DNA of 64,000 nt, taken from assembly GCF_018131075.1 (NCBI RefSeq), contig NZ_JAFCLS010000010.1, positions 140,304 through 204,303 of the forward strand, read 5' to 3'. Below, one piece after another: positions 28,731 to 37,720 of this stretch. Each line of letters begins with the position of its first letter. Within the stretch, counting starts at the first letter, position 1. This DNA comes from Bradyrhizobium sp. JYMT SZCCT0428. Its GTDB lineage: Bacteria; Pseudomonadota; Alphaproteobacteria; Rhizobiales; Xanthobacteraceae. Below the pieces are notes generated by a model, which searched no databases, had not been told where the DNA came from, and worked only from the letters and a program-made list of their open reading frames with translations. Both the position numbers and the translations under genes were made by a program.

Positions 28731-28782
28731 GAATCAGCCTTTGGATCAGCCTTCGGAAATGGGCGGAAATCGCCTTTGTTTT

Positions 28783-28831
28783 GCGCATGATCCGTTCGGA
28801 AAACCGCTTCACACTTTTCCGGATCATGCGC
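28783..28831. repeat. Short inverted repeat (gcgcatgatcc...ggatcatgcgc)
   Basis: Eleven-base inverted ends around a CGGAAAAC...ACTTTTCCG core. Sister of 16546-16594. It lies between the AraC regulator stop and the BKACE start. Confidence 0.72.
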
Positions 28832-28851
28832 TGGCGATCATGCGGCCCGCA

Positions 28852-29682
28852 TCAGCCCGCTTCTTGCGTCAACCCGCTATTGGCGCCGCCGGTGCGATTG
28901 CTGCGGTAGATCGCCAGATCGCGCGAGCCGGAAAAGATCGCGCGCGGCTTCAAGCCGTAGAAGCGGCGGATCGAGTGGCTGAAATGCGTGGAGTCGGGAT
29001 AGCCGATGTCCTGCGCGAGATGCGCAAGGTTGATGTCCTGGTTGGCGAAATGCAGCAAATGCCGCGCCCGCTTCCAGGCACGGAACGAGCGGAACGAGAT
29101 TCCGGTCTCTTCCTTGAACAGATGCAGGAAGCGCGACGGCGAGAGGCCTGCTTCCACCGCGCAGCTCGCGGCCGTCACCGGTTCGCCGCAGAATCTTCCG
29201 ATCTGCAGTATGGCGCGCGCCACGCGTGGATCGAGCACGCGTTGCGGGAGGGCTTCGCCAAGGCACAGAAAGTCGAACTCGGCGCCGGAGAAATCCTCGC
29301 CCGCATGATGCTCGCGCAAGGCGAGATAGGCGGCGCGAATGCGGTCGGCAAAGGCTTTGCCTTCAGGCCCCGACAGCCGCGCGGCGAGGTCTTCGAGCAC
29401 GCCGGGACAAACGCTTTCCGGCTCGATCACGACGCTCAGAACCGAACGATAATCGCTGGCGATGGTATGCCTGATGTTCGGCAGCACCGCGAACATTTCG
29501 GCATGGCTGTTCCGGCCCTCGGCCGTAAGCCGCAACCCGCCCTCGATCGCGACATAGATGTTGAACGCACCCGAGCAGCGTTCCCGCGGCCGGCCGAGCA
29601 GGCCCGCGTAAAACACGCGCTCCGGAGTGATCAGCATCAGATGGCCCGATTTCCGGCCCATGTCGTCCAAGGCGTCGTCCAT
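28852..29682 (-). CDS. AraC-family transcriptional regulator
   Basis: 276 residues. The N-terminal half resembles a cupin-like ligand sensor (MLITPERVFYAG, AIEGGLRLTAEG). The C-terminal half (about residues 165-265) has the two AraC helix-turn-helix units, including AGLSPSRFLHLFKEETGISF and the second unit HLAQDIGYPDSTHFSHSIRRFYG. A strong AGGAGG site precedes the ATG at 29682. Its place directly before BKACE on the same strand suggests it controls the catabolic genes here; the effector is unknown. Confidence 0.9.
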   Translation of the reverse strand: MDDALDDMGRKSGHLMLITPERVFYAGLLGRPRERCSGAFNIYVAIEGGLRLTAEGRNSHAEMFAVLPNIRHTIASDYRSVLSVVIEPESVCPGVLEDLAARLSGPEGKAFADRIRAAYLALREHHAGEDFSGAEFDFLCLGEALPQRVLDPRVARAILQIGRFCGEPVTAASCAVEAGLSPSRFLHLFKEETGISFRSFRAWKRARHLLHFANQDINLAHLAQDIGYPDSTHFSHSIRRFYGLKPRAIFSGSRDLAIYRSNRTGGANSGLTQEAG

Positions 29683-29799
29683 GGTGCATCCTCCTCGCGC
29701 GGCTCTTGGGCCGCTGCGATGGGGGCAACCATAGCTGAAAATGGGGGGCTGTCACGGACGAGAATTGGCCCAAACAGGACCGCAAATGCCGATAAAAGC

Positions 29800-29885
29800 C
29801 GTCATTGCGAGCGAAGCGAAGCAATCCATAGCGCGGCATAACGGATAGATGGATTGCTTCGTCGCTGCGCTCCTCGCAATGACGG
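29800..29885. repeat. Intergenic palindromic repeat (gtcattgcgagcg type)
   Basis: Inverted ends with GAAGCAATCCAT and ATGGATTGCTTC arms; the same family as 14473-14552 and 27776-27860. It sits between the AraC and GST genes. Confidence 0.82.
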
Positions 29886-29893
29886 AGGGGGCG

Positions 29894-30550
29894 TCAGTTC
29901 CTTATCCGCGGCGCCACATTCTGCTCGACGCCGGCCTTTTGTTCCGCCGCCACCGCCCGCTGGTAACCATCCCGCGCCTGCAGCCGCGCCCAATAGGCTG
30001 CGACATTGGGCCCGAAATCCTTGGCCAGACCGATATTTCCGGCCAGCCGCAACGCATAGCCGTTGGCGATATCGGCGGCGGTAAAGCGGTCCGCGCACAG
30101 CGTTTCCGATTTACCGGTGGCGGCTTCCACGGCCCGCAGCCGCCCGAGGAACCATTTGGCATAATCGCCGGCGACCTGCGGATTGCGGCGCTCCTCGGGC
30201 TCGAGCTGGCTGTATCTCAGCACCAGCGTTTGCGGAAAGGTCAGCGTGGCGTCGGAAAAATACATCCAGTTCAGGAACGCGCCATAGGCGGGCTCGTCGG
30301 GCCCGACGATCAGCGGCGTCGGGCCGTATCTGGTGCCGATGTAGTGGCAGATGCCCGACGATTCCGTCATTTTGGTCTCGCCATCGACCATGAAGGGAAT
30401 GGTGCCGAGCGGATTGATCGAGAGGTATTCCTTGGCGAACACCCGCGGCGGAAACGGCAGCATCTTGAGCTCATAGGGCAGCCCGAGCTCTTCCAGCATC
30501 CAGAGCGGGCGGAACGAGCGCGCCCCGTCGCAGTGATAAAGCGTGATCAT
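29894..30550 (-). CDS. Glutathione S-transferase family protein
   Basis: 218 residues. Thioredoxin-like N-terminal domain with MITLYHCDGARSFRP, NPLGTIPFMVDG (cis-Pro) and the glutathione-binding ESSGICHYI, then an all-helical C-terminal domain containing LVLRYSQLEPEE. The start at 30550 overlaps the stop of the acyl-CoA dehydrogenase (ATGA); upstream in-frame codons are less likely. Coupling to a dehydrogenase suggests a role in the same pathway, for example isomerisation or detoxification of an electrophilic intermediate; this is inference. Confidence 0.88.
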   Translation of the reverse strand: MITLYHCDGARSFRPLWMLEELGLPYELKMLPFPPRVFAKEYLSINPLGTIPFMVDGETKMTESSGICHYIGTRYGPTPLIVGPDEPAYGAFLNWMYFSDATLTFPQTLVLRYSQLEPEERRNPQVAGDYAKWFLGRLRAVEAATGKSETLCADRFTAADIANGYALRLAGNIGLAKDFGPNVAAYWARLQARDGYQRAVAAEQKAGVEQNVAPRIRN

Positions 30551-31713
30551 CAGGCGTCCCCTTTGGTTCCCGGCAGCGTGCCCATCATCTTGCACAACAC
30601 CGTCAGCATCACCTCATCGGCGCCGCCGCCGATCGAGGTCAGGCGGCTGTCGCGATAGGCGCGGCTGACGTGTGTTTCGTTCATAAAGCCCATGCCGCCC
30701 CAGAATTGCAAACAGGCATCGGTGAGTTCGCGTCCCAGCCGTCCGGCCTTGAGCTTTGCCATGGTCGCAAGACGCGTGACGTCCTCGCCCGCCACCAGCG
30801 CCTCGGCGGCGCGGTAGATTAGAGCGCGCAACAGCTCGACCTCGGTCTGCATTTCCGCAAGCTTGAAATGAACCACCTGGTTGTCGAGGATGGTTTTGCC
30901 GAACGCTTTTCGATTGCGGGTGTATTCGATGGTCTCGGCAATGATATATTCGTGTGCCTTGAGGCAGGCCGCGGCGCCCCATAGCCGCTCCTCCTGGAAC
31001 TGCACCATCTGGTAGGTAAAGCCCTTGCCTTCCTCGCCGATGCGGTTGCGCTTCGGCACCCGGACATTGTCGAAGAAAATCTGCGCGGTGTCGGACGAGC
31101 GCATGCCCATCTTGTCGAGTTTTCGCGCGACCTCGACACCCCTGCTCTCCATCGGCACGCAGATCAGCGACTTGTTGCGATGGACCTGCCCGTCGCTGGT
31201 GTTGGCGAGCAGGCAGATCCAGTCCGCCTTTACGCCATTGGTGATCCACATCTTGCCGCCATTGATGACGTAATCGTCGCCATCCGAGCGGGCATTGGTC
31301 TTGATCGAAGCGACATCGGAGCCGGCACCCGGCTCGGACACGCCGATGCAGGCCACCGCATCGCCCGCGATCGCGGGCGCCAGAAATTCGCGGCGCACTT
31401 CATCGGAGCCGAACCGCGCCAGCGCCGGGGTGGCCATGTCGGTCTGCACTCCGATCGCCATCGGCACGCCGCCGCAATGGATGGCGCCGAGCTCTTCGGC
31501 CATCATCAGCGCGTAGCTGTAATCAAGCCCCTGCCCGCCGAATTCGACGGGCTTGTTGAGGCCGAGGAAGCCGAGATCGCCGAGCTTCTTGAACAGTTCA
31601 TGCGAGGGAAACTGTCCGACCTCCTCCCATTCGTCGACGAACGGATTGATTTCGGCGGCGATGAATTTTTGCAAGGCCCGGCGCGGTTCGTCGTGGTCGG
31701 CGGTGAAGAGCAT
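30550..31713 (-). CDS. Acyl-CoA dehydrogenase
   Basis: 387 residues. FAD-dependent oxidation of an acyl-CoA to its 2-enoyl form. Family motifs are present: IGVSEPGAGSDVASIKT (flavin/substrate contacts), GGKMWITNG, RKAFGKTI, and the C-terminal GGMGFMNETHVSRAYRDSRL and GGGADEVM. The N-terminal helical part starts FTADHDEPRRALQKF. It is coupled to the GST gene downstream. A second paralogue lies just upstream at 31849-33003, and the two may act on different chain lengths or as a heteromer. The electron acceptor (ETF) genes are not here. Confidence 0.92.
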   Translation of the reverse strand: MLFTADHDEPRRALQKFIAAEINPFVDEWEEVGQFPSHELFKKLGDLGFLGLNKPVEFGGQGLDYSYALMMAEELGAIHCGGVPMAIGVQTDMATPALARFGSDEVRREFLAPAIAGDAVACIGVSEPGAGSDVASIKTNARSDGDDYVINGGKMWITNGVKADWICLLANTSDGQVHRNKSLICVPMESRGVEVARKLDKMGMRSSDTAQIFFDNVRVPKRNRIGEEGKGFTYQMVQFQEERLWGAAACLKAHEYIIAETIEYTRNRKAFGKTILDNQVVHFKLAEMQTEVELLRALIYRAAEALVAGEDVTRLATMAKLKAGRLGRELTDACLQFWGGMGFMNETHVSRAYRDSRLTSIGGGADEVMLTVLCKMMGTLPGTKGDA

Positions 31714-31747
31714 GTGTTAGTCGGCTCCATACGGAACTTGGTTTTCT

Positions 31748-31837
31748 CGTCATGGCCGGGCTTGTCCCGGCCATCCACGTCTTTCTTGCTGAACCACCGT
31801 CAAGGCGTGGATGCCCGGGACAAGCCCGGGCATGACG
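31748..31837. repeat. Intergenic palindromic repeat (cgtcatggccggg type)
   Basis: Inverted ends CGTCATGGCCGGGCTTGTCC/GACAAGCCCGGGCATGACG with inner CCACGTCTT/AAGGCGTGG. It separates the two dehydrogenase genes; the same family as 13892-13976. Confidence 0.82.
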
Positions 31838-31848
31838 GTTGTTTATCG

Positions 31849-33003
31849 TCAGAGCCCCATCTGCCTCGACGCCAGATCCTTCATGATCTCCTCCGTGCCG
31901 CCGCCGATGGCATTGACCTTCACCTCGCGGTAGATGCGCTCGACCTTGATGCCGCGCATGAAGCCGGCGCCGCCGAAAATCTGCACGGCCTCAGAGGCGC
32001 AGAACGCCATGGTCTGGGTCGCCTGGTTCTTCATCATGCAGATTTCGGCGACCGGGCTTTCGCCCTGGCCGAGCCGCCATGCCAGCATTTCCAGCATCGC
32101 CTGCGAGGCCGCGACCTTTTGCGCCATGTCGACCAGCTTGTGGCGGATCACCTGGTGCTGCGCGATCGGTCTTCCAAAAGTCTGGCGCTCCTTGGCGTAG
32201 GCGATCGCGTCCTCGACGCAGACGCGCGCGTAAGCCGTGCAGCTCGCCGCCATGCCCATCCGCTCGCTGTTGAAGTTGTGCATGATCAGCTTGAATCCCT
32301 GGCCTTCCTCGCCGAGCAGGTTTTCGACCGGCACGCGGCATTCGTCGAAATGCAGCGTCGCGGTGTCCGACGCCCACCAGCCCATCTTCTTGAGTTTGGT
32401 GCGCGAAAGCCCCGGCGTATCGCCCTCGATCAGGAGCAGGCTGACGCCGCCGGCGCCCTCACCGCCGGTACGCACCGCGACGGTCAGATAATCGGCCCGC
32501 ATGCCCGAGGTAATGAACGTCTTTTCGCCGCTGACGACATAATGGTCGCCGTCGCGGCGCGCCTTGGTGCGGAGATTGGCGACGTCGGAGCCGCCGCTCG
32601 GTTCGGTGATCGCCAGCGCCGATATCTTCTTGCCCGACAGCACCTCGGGCAGCACCCGCGCCTTGATCTCGGGGCGGGCGGCGCGCGCGATCGGCGGCGA
32701 GCCGATGGTGTGGCTCATCAGGCTGGAGGAGACACCGCCCGCGCCGGCACGCGCGAGTTCCTGCGAGGCGACGATTTTCATGAACTGGTCGGCAGCGACG
32801 CCGCCATATTCCTCGGGGAAACCGAGCCCCAGCAGGCCGATCTCGGCGGCCTTGGCGTAGAGCGCGCGCGGAAACTCGCCGGCCTCGTCCCATTCATGGG
32901 CATAGGGCTCGATCTCACGCGTCACAAAGCGCCGCATCACGTCGCGAAACGCTTCGTGATCCGCATTGTAAAACGGGCTGTTCGCCTTTGTCCGCTCCAG
33001 CAT
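31849..33003 (-). CDS. Acyl-CoA dehydrogenase, second copy
   Basis: 384 residues. Motifs ITEPSGGSDVANLRT, GEKTFITSG, RQTFGRPIAQ, and GGAGFMRGIKVERIYREVKV then GGGTEEIM show an intact dehydrogenase. A strong GGGAGGAC site precedes the ATG at 33003. It differs clearly from the neighbouring paralogue (for example ATLHFDECRVP against AQIFFDNVRVP), so it is not a recent duplicate. It is transcribed away from the LivK-type binding protein gene at 33176. Confidence 0.92.
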   Translation of the reverse strand: MLERTKANSPFYNADHEAFRDVMRRFVTREIEPYAHEWDEAGEFPRALYAKAAEIGLLGLGFPEEYGGVAADQFMKIVASQELARAGAGGVSSSLMSHTIGSPPIARAARPEIKARVLPEVLSGKKISALAITEPSGGSDVANLRTKARRDGDHYVVSGEKTFITSGMRADYLTVAVRTGGEGAGGVSLLLIEGDTPGLSRTKLKKMGWWASDTATLHFDECRVPVENLLGEEGQGFKLIMHNFNSERMGMAASCTAYARVCVEDAIAYAKERQTFGRPIAQHQVIRHKLVDMAQKVAASQAMLEMLAWRLGQGESPVAEICMMKNQATQTMAFCASEAVQIFGGAGFMRGIKVERIYREVKVNAIGGGTEEIMKDLASRQMGL

Positions 33004-33175
33004 GCTGTCCTCCCGACGGAATCACGATGCCTGAATCATCAGGCGTAAACTTGCGTTGAGCGGCTGACCGGCGCCCGCGCCAGCAACTCAACGCAAGACC
33101 GGTTCCCCGGCCATGCCCTAGCCTTCTGCAAAAAAGCAATAACACAAAATCGGCAAAACGCCGGGGAGATGAAGC

Positions 33176-34384
33176 ATGATCCGATGGAGCCAATCTGTCC
33201 CGGCCATTTTCCTCGCGCTGTCGCTCGCCGCATCGTCAGCTGCCCTCGCCCAACAACCCGGCATTACCGCTACCGAAATAAAGTTCGGCAACATCATGCC
33301 GTATAGCGGCCCGGCCTCGGCGCTCAGCGTCGTCGGCAAGGCCTTTGCGGGCTACTTCGACATGGTCAACGAGAAGGGCGGCGTCAACGGGCGCAAGCTC
33401 AACATGGTCTCGCTCGACGACGGCTTCTCACCGCCGAAGACGGTCGAGGCAACGCGGCGGCTGGTCGAAAGCGACAACGTCGCCTTCATGTTCGGCACCA
33501 TGGGCACCGCGCCGAGTTCGGCGACCGCGAAATATCTCAACGGCGCCAAAGTGCCGCACCTGTTCCTGATCTCATCCGCGTCGAAATGGAACGATCCGGT
33601 CAACCAGCCCTGGCTGATGGCGCTGCCCTGGGCGCCGAATTACGTCGAGGAAGCCGGCATCGACGTGCGCTATGCGCGCGCCAAGAATCCAAACGCACGA
33701 TTTGCGATCCTTTACCAGAACGATGACGCCGGGAAGGATTACCTGCGCGGCGTCAAAGAGGCGCTTGGCGCCGACGCCGACAAGGCGATCGCGCTGGCAT
33801 CGAGCTTCGAAGTCGCCGATCCCAGCGTGGATTCGCAGATCCTGACGCTTGCCAACACCAAGGCCGACGTTTTCCTGATCTACAGCGTGACGCCGCGCGC
33901 CTGCGCGCAGGCGATCCGCAAGGCCTATGAGACCGGCTGGCGGCCGATGCGCTTCATCTCCTCGGGCTGCGCCAACAAAGAAACCGTGATGGTGCCGGCG
34001 GGCCTGGAGGCCGCGAGCGGCATCATGTCGGTCGGATCGTTAAAGCCCTATGCGGCCGACTCCCAAGATCCCGACCTGATCGCCTACCGCGAATTCATGA
34101 AGGCGCGGGTGCCGAATGTCGATCCGGCGAATTTCGCCGCCGGCTATGGCTACATGGTGGCCCAGGCGCTGGTGGTGGTGCTGGAGCAGTGCAAGAACGA
34201 TCTGAGCCGCGAGAACATCATGGCGCAGGCCGCCAACCTCAGGGATGTGCAACTGCCGCTCTTGATGCCGGGCGTCAAGCTCAACACCTCACCGAAAGAC
34301 TATCGACCCATCAAGGACGGCCACATGGTCGAGTTTCGCGACGGCCAGTTCAATGTCATCAGCGAGTTGCTGCGGGGTTCGTGA
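33176..34384 (+). CDS. Branched-chain amino acid-type ABC substrate-binding protein (LivK family)
   Basis: 402 residues. The signal peptide (MIRWSQSVPAIFLALS, cleavage near AALAQQ) leads into a periplasmic binding fold type I with ITATEIKFGNIMPYSGPAS and VNGRKLNMVSLDDGFSPPKT. GGGGAG lies seven bases before the ATG. No permease or ATPase genes of a Liv system are in the window, so it must use a transporter elsewhere or act as a sensor-type binding protein. Proteins of this group bind many carboxylates and aromatics, not only amino acids. Confidence 0.9.
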   Translation: MIRWSQSVPAIFLALSLAASSAALAQQPGITATEIKFGNIMPYSGPASALSVVGKAFAGYFDMVNEKGGVNGRKLNMVSLDDGFSPPKTVEATRRLVESDNVAFMFGTMGTAPSSATAKYLNGAKVPHLFLISSASKWNDPVNQPWLMALPWAPNYVEEAGIDVRYARAKNPNARFAILYQNDDAGKDYLRGVKEALGADADKAIALASSFEVADPSVDSQILTLANTKADVFLIYSVTPRACAQAIRKAYETGWRPMRFISSGCANKETVMVPAGLEAASGIMSVGSLKPYAADSQDPDLIAYREFMKARVPNVDPANFAAGYGYMVAQALVVVLEQCKNDLSRENIMAQAANLRDVQLPLLMPGVKLNTSPKDYRPIKDGHMVEFRDGQFNVISELLRGS

Positions 34385-34422
34385 AGTAGCTCGCTCCCCC
34401 GTTTCTCAGAGTCTGACTCAAT

Positions 34423-34537
34423 CGCACACGAGACCGCGGGTGCGGCGCGCCCGGCATTCCCTGCACCCTCTATGGAGGGTTAAGGAGATTCGATGGCAAG
34501 CCTCGGGCGCAATGCGCGGCGAGATCGTGAAGGTGTG
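34423..34537. repeat. Dispersed non-coding repeat element, short copy
   Basis: Matches the 3' part of the element at 14720-15115 in the same order (CGCACACGAGACCGCGGGTG, CGGCATTCCCTGC, CCTCGGGCGCA, GCGGCGAGATCG). A shortened palindrome of the gtcgtccgg type follows at about 34556-34583. The rest of the 34385-34721 gap holds nothing recognisable apart from the ribosome site of the next gene. Confidence 0.55.
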
Positions 34538-34721
34538 TTTGCGTGATTCTATTCCTGTCGTCCGGGCGAAGGCCGGGACGACGCGTGATCTACCTAAACC
34601 GGCTGGTGCGTCGCCCACTCCCAGCCACTCCACGCAAGACAGTATCCCCATATGACTTCTCAACTGCTAGAATGCCATCAAGCAAACCGGCAGCACGAGA
34701 CCGCCGGATGTGGAGGAAACC

Positions 34722-36269
34722 TTGTCCGTCCGCTATTACGACTGGATCGCCCATTTCGGCCGTCGCACGCCGCATAAAATCGCTGTCATCGACCTCGCCA
34801 GCCAGCGCCGGCTTTCCTATGCGGAGTTTGATGCGCGGATCTCGCTGCTCGCCACGCATCTGCGCGACAAACTCAAGATCGCGCGCGGCGACCGGGTCGC
34901 GGTGCTGGCGCTGAACACATCAGATACGCTGGAGGTGCAGTTCGCCTGCTTCCGGATCGGCGCCGTGTTCCTGCCGCTCAACACCCGCCTCACCGTTCCC
35001 GAGCTGCAGTTCATTGTCGGCGATGCCTCGCCCAAAGTCATGATCCACGACACCGATCTTGCCGAGGTCGCCCTATCGGTCGCCAAACTCTGCAACGTGT
35101 CATCGGCACTGCTGCTCGGTCCCGGCGGCTCCTATGAGACGGCGATCGCCGCGTCAAAACCGCTCGATCGCGCGGAGATGGTCACGCTCGATGACATCTC
35201 GACCATCATGTACACCTCGGGCACAACGGGCCAGCCGAAGGGTGCGATCATCACCCACGGCATGACGTTCTGGAATTGCGTCAATCTCGGCGGCCCCGCG
35301 TACATCTCGCCGTCGTCGGTGCTGCTCACGGTGCTGCCGCTGTTCCACACCGGCGGGCTGAACTGCTACACCAACCCTGTGCTGCACGCCGGCGGCACCG
35401 TGCTGATCATGCGCGCGTTCGATCCTGGGCTCGCGCTGCAATTGATCAGCGATCCCGCACAAGGCATCAACCAGTTCTTCGGCGTGCCCGCGATCTACCA
35501 GTTCATGTCACAGCATCCATCATTTGCTGCAGCCGATTTCAGCCGGCTCGTGATCGGCGGTGTCGGCGGCGCACCGATGCCGGTGCCGCTGTTGAAAACA
35601 TGGGAAGCCCGCGGCGTCGCCCTGCAGCAGGGCTACGGCATGACCGAGACCAGCCCCGCGGTGCTGACGCTCGACAAGGAGGACGCCGCGCGCAAGGCCG
35701 GCTCTTCCGGCAAGCCGGTGCTGCATACGGAAGTGCGGATCGTTCGCCCTGATGGGTCAGACGCCGATGTCGGCGAACTCGGTGAACTCTGGGTCAAGGG
35801 ACCGAACGTCACGCCGGGCTACTGGAACAGGCCGGACGCCAATCAATCATCCTTCACCGACGGCTGGCTGCACACCGGTGACGCCACGCGCGTCGACGAA
35901 GAGGGTTTCTACTACATCGTCGACCGCTGGAAGGACATGTACATTTCGGGCGGCGAGAACGTCTATCCGGCCGAGGTCGAGAGCGTGCTGCATCAATTGA
36001 CGGCCATCGCCGAAGCCGCCGTGATCGGCATCCCGAACGAGCAATGGGGTGAAGTCGGCATGGCGATCGTCGCGATCAAGCCCGGCCATACGCTGTCAGC
36101 CGACGAGATCCACGCGCATTGCCAGGCCAATCTGGCGCGGTTCAAATGCCCGCGGCTGATCGAGTTCGTCGACGCGCTGCCGCGCAACGCGACGGGGAAG
36201 ATTCACAAGCCGACGCTGCGAAAGAATTTCAGCGTGTCGAAGCCGACCGACAAGGCCATTGCCTCGTGA
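34722..36269 (+). CDS. AMP-dependent acyl-CoA synthetase, second copy
   Basis: 515 residues. YTSGTTGQPKGAIITHG is at about residue 160, YGMTETSPA at about 306, then the ATP-binding and hinge blocks GWLHTGDATRVDEEGFYYIVDRWKD, and the C-terminal NATGKIHKPTLR with the catalytic Lys. I chose the TTG at 34722 because GGAGG stands five bases ahead; GTG at 34710 is in frame but lacks a ribosome site. It closely follows the binding-protein gene on the same strand and ends at a strong terminator. Substrate unknown. Confidence 0.92.
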   Translation: MSVRYYDWIAHFGRRTPHKIAVIDLASQRRLSYAEFDARISLLATHLRDKLKIARGDRVAVLALNTSDTLEVQFACFRIGAVFLPLNTRLTVPELQFIVGDASPKVMIHDTDLAEVALSVAKLCNVSSALLLGPGGSYETAIAASKPLDRAEMVTLDDISTIMYTSGTTGQPKGAIITHGMTFWNCVNLGGPAYISPSSVLLTVLPLFHTGGLNCYTNPVLHAGGTVLIMRAFDPGLALQLISDPAQGINQFFGVPAIYQFMSQHPSFAAADFSRLVIGGVGGAPMPVPLLKTWEARGVALQQGYGMTETSPAVLTLDKEDAARKAGSSGKPVLHTEVRIVRPDGSDADVGELGELWVKGPNVTPGYWNRPDANQSSFTDGWLHTGDATRVDEEGFYYIVDRWKDMYISGGENVYPAEVESVLHQLTAIAEAAVIGIPNEQWGEVGMAIVAIKPGHTLSADEIHAHCQANLARFKCPRLIEFVDALPRNATGKIHKPTLRKNFSVSKPTDKAIAS

Positions 36270-36287
36270 TGATGTGCTGGCAACGAA

Positions 36288-36315
36288 AAGCCCGCCGATT
36301 TGCATCGGCGGGCTT
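36288..36315. terminator. Rho-independent, probably bidirectional terminator
   Basis: A 12-bp perfect stem (AAGCCCGCCGAT/ATCGGCGGGCTT) with a TTGC loop lies 18 bases after the CoA ligase stop and 65 bases past the cold shock gene stop on the other strand. The minus strand reads into TTTT, and the plus strand into TTCT. Confidence 0.82.
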
Positions 36316-36379
36316 CTGTATCAGAGGCTAATTAGAGGATCCCAGTACATCCGTGGTAATCCGTAATCAGCAACCTTTG

Positions 36380-36589
36380 TTAGTCGACGCGAAGGTTCTC
36401 AGCGCTGGTCTTGCCGCGCATCGGGTCCTTCTTCGCTTCGAACGAGATCTTCTGACCTTCGTTGAGCGAGCTCAGGCCTGCGCGTTCGACAGCCGAGATG
36501 TGAACGAACACGTCCGTTCCGCCATCGTCGGGCTGAATGAAGCCAAAACCCTTGGTCGCGTTAAACCACTTAACTGTTCCGGTAGCCAT
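36380..36589 (-). CDS. cspA: Cold shock domain protein (CspA family)
   Basis: 69 residues, a single S1-like beta-barrel that binds single-stranded RNA or DNA. The RNP1 motif [12 protein letters not shown] and RNP2 motif VFVHISAV are both intact. The start is the ATG at 36589, nine bases after GGAG; an earlier in-frame start at 36610 adds seven residues not seen in this family. It is monocistronic, with an unexplained leader of about 175 bases before the next gene, as expected for genes with thermosensitive 5' leaders. Confidence 0.93.
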   Translation of the reverse strand: MATGTVKWFNATKGFGFIQPDDGGTDVFVHISAVERAGLSSLNEGQKISFEAKKDPMRGKTSAENLRVD

Positions 36590-36764
36590 GTAACTATCTC
36601 CAAGATGCACAAATGCGCTTTGCTCACACGACCTCCGCGTGAGCTTGATCCGATTTCAACGATGTCTTGGGGATGGGCCGGTGTCGGCGTAGTCAACAAG
36701 GCAAACGACAATTCGAATAGACCGGATATAGGCGACGATTGCGGCAAATACAAGGGCGCAACGG

Positions 36765-37529
36765 TTAACCGGGTAAAAACATGGCAAACGGCTCGTCGAT
36801 CGTCCGCCGCAGACGCTCGCGATACAGCGCATAATTGACATTATCGGACGAAATGCGCCCAAAACTCGGGTTTGCGACCATCTTGATCGGCACATAGGCG
36901 ATCGGAGCAGCAATCGGCGTCAGCATGGAACCGCGCCCCGCCAGCAGCGTGGTGATGATGCCGTACATTTCACCAGATATCGCCACGCGCGCCACCGTGA
37001 TCAGGCGATGCTGACCGTTCCGGTTGGTGACGAGATAGATGTGGCCGGACTGGTTCGGCACCGCGACTTCGCCGAATTGGGTGTACAGGGCATCCTGCCG
37101 CTCGCCTTCGTGGAATACGAGCGATGAGGCCGCATCGCTCCAGACAATCTCGGTGAGGTAGGCGAAGATCGCGTCCTTGTCGCCGAACGACGGCCGTATC
37201 GTGACATAAGCGCCTTCGATCCACGCCACCGCGCGGCGCGAATAGGCGCCCAACCCATCCGGCGCGATGTCGCCGTTGACGGCAGCGGCCGGCGCCGGCG
37301 CGTCAGGCGTCTTGCGCAGCGATACGCCGAGCGCCTGTTCGAGCCGCACCGTGGTCGCGAGCGTGAACGGACGGCGGCCGCCGAGCACCTTCTCCAGCGT
37401 CGAAAGGCTGAGTTTTGCGAGCTCGGCCAGCGATTGCCGGGAGATGCGGCGGCGGGCGATCTCTTCCCGAATGGTATCGGCGATCTGCCGGCTTTGTTCG
37501 GCGGAAAGCTGCTTGTCCGGCGTCGGCAT
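36765..37529 (-). CDS. XRE-family helix-turn-helix regulator with an uncharacterised C-terminal domain
   Basis: 254 residues. A lambda-repressor-like HTH at about residues 15-70 (IADTIREEIARRRISRQSLA, then LSTLEKVLGGRRPFTLATTVRLE). The C-terminal 165 residues (GAYVTIRPSFG, LVFHEGE, GHIYLVTNRNGQHRL) form a domain I do not recognise, probably a ligand or partner sensor. ATG 37529 with AGGGG upstream is preferred to the GTG two codons earlier. It diverges from the sortase-substrate gene with 191 bases between the starts, so it may control it. Confidence 0.82.
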   Translation of the reverse strand: MPTPDKQLSAEQSRQIADTIREEIARRRISRQSLAELAKLSLSTLEKVLGGRRPFTLATTVRLEQALGVSLRKTPDAPAPAAAVNGDIAPDGLGAYSRRAVAWIEGAYVTIRPSFGDKDAIFAYLTEIVWSDAASSLVFHEGERQDALYTQFGEVAVPNQSGHIYLVTNRNGQHRLITVARVAISGEMYGIITTLLAGRGSMLTPIAAPIAYVPIKMVANPSFGRISSDNVNYALYRERLRRTIDEPFAMFLPG

Positions 37530-37720
37530 CGTCACCCCTGTTCGGCCTGTTTGGGTACTCTACCAGACGCACAATCCATCACAAACCCGCACAAAGCCGC
37601 TCCTGCCGTGGCGCACGGCGCTGGCGTCGGGCTGAACAATGCCGATCATTCCGCTCGCGCCAGTCAGCGCGTTACCGGAGATTCCTTCCCACGACGAACA
37701 CGTCGCACGGAGTGAAGGAA

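Noticed and set aside
31180..33048. Plus-strand open frame of 622 codons
   Set aside because: Antisense of two acyl-CoA dehydrogenase genes and a repeat; no family motif, composition of a shadow frame.
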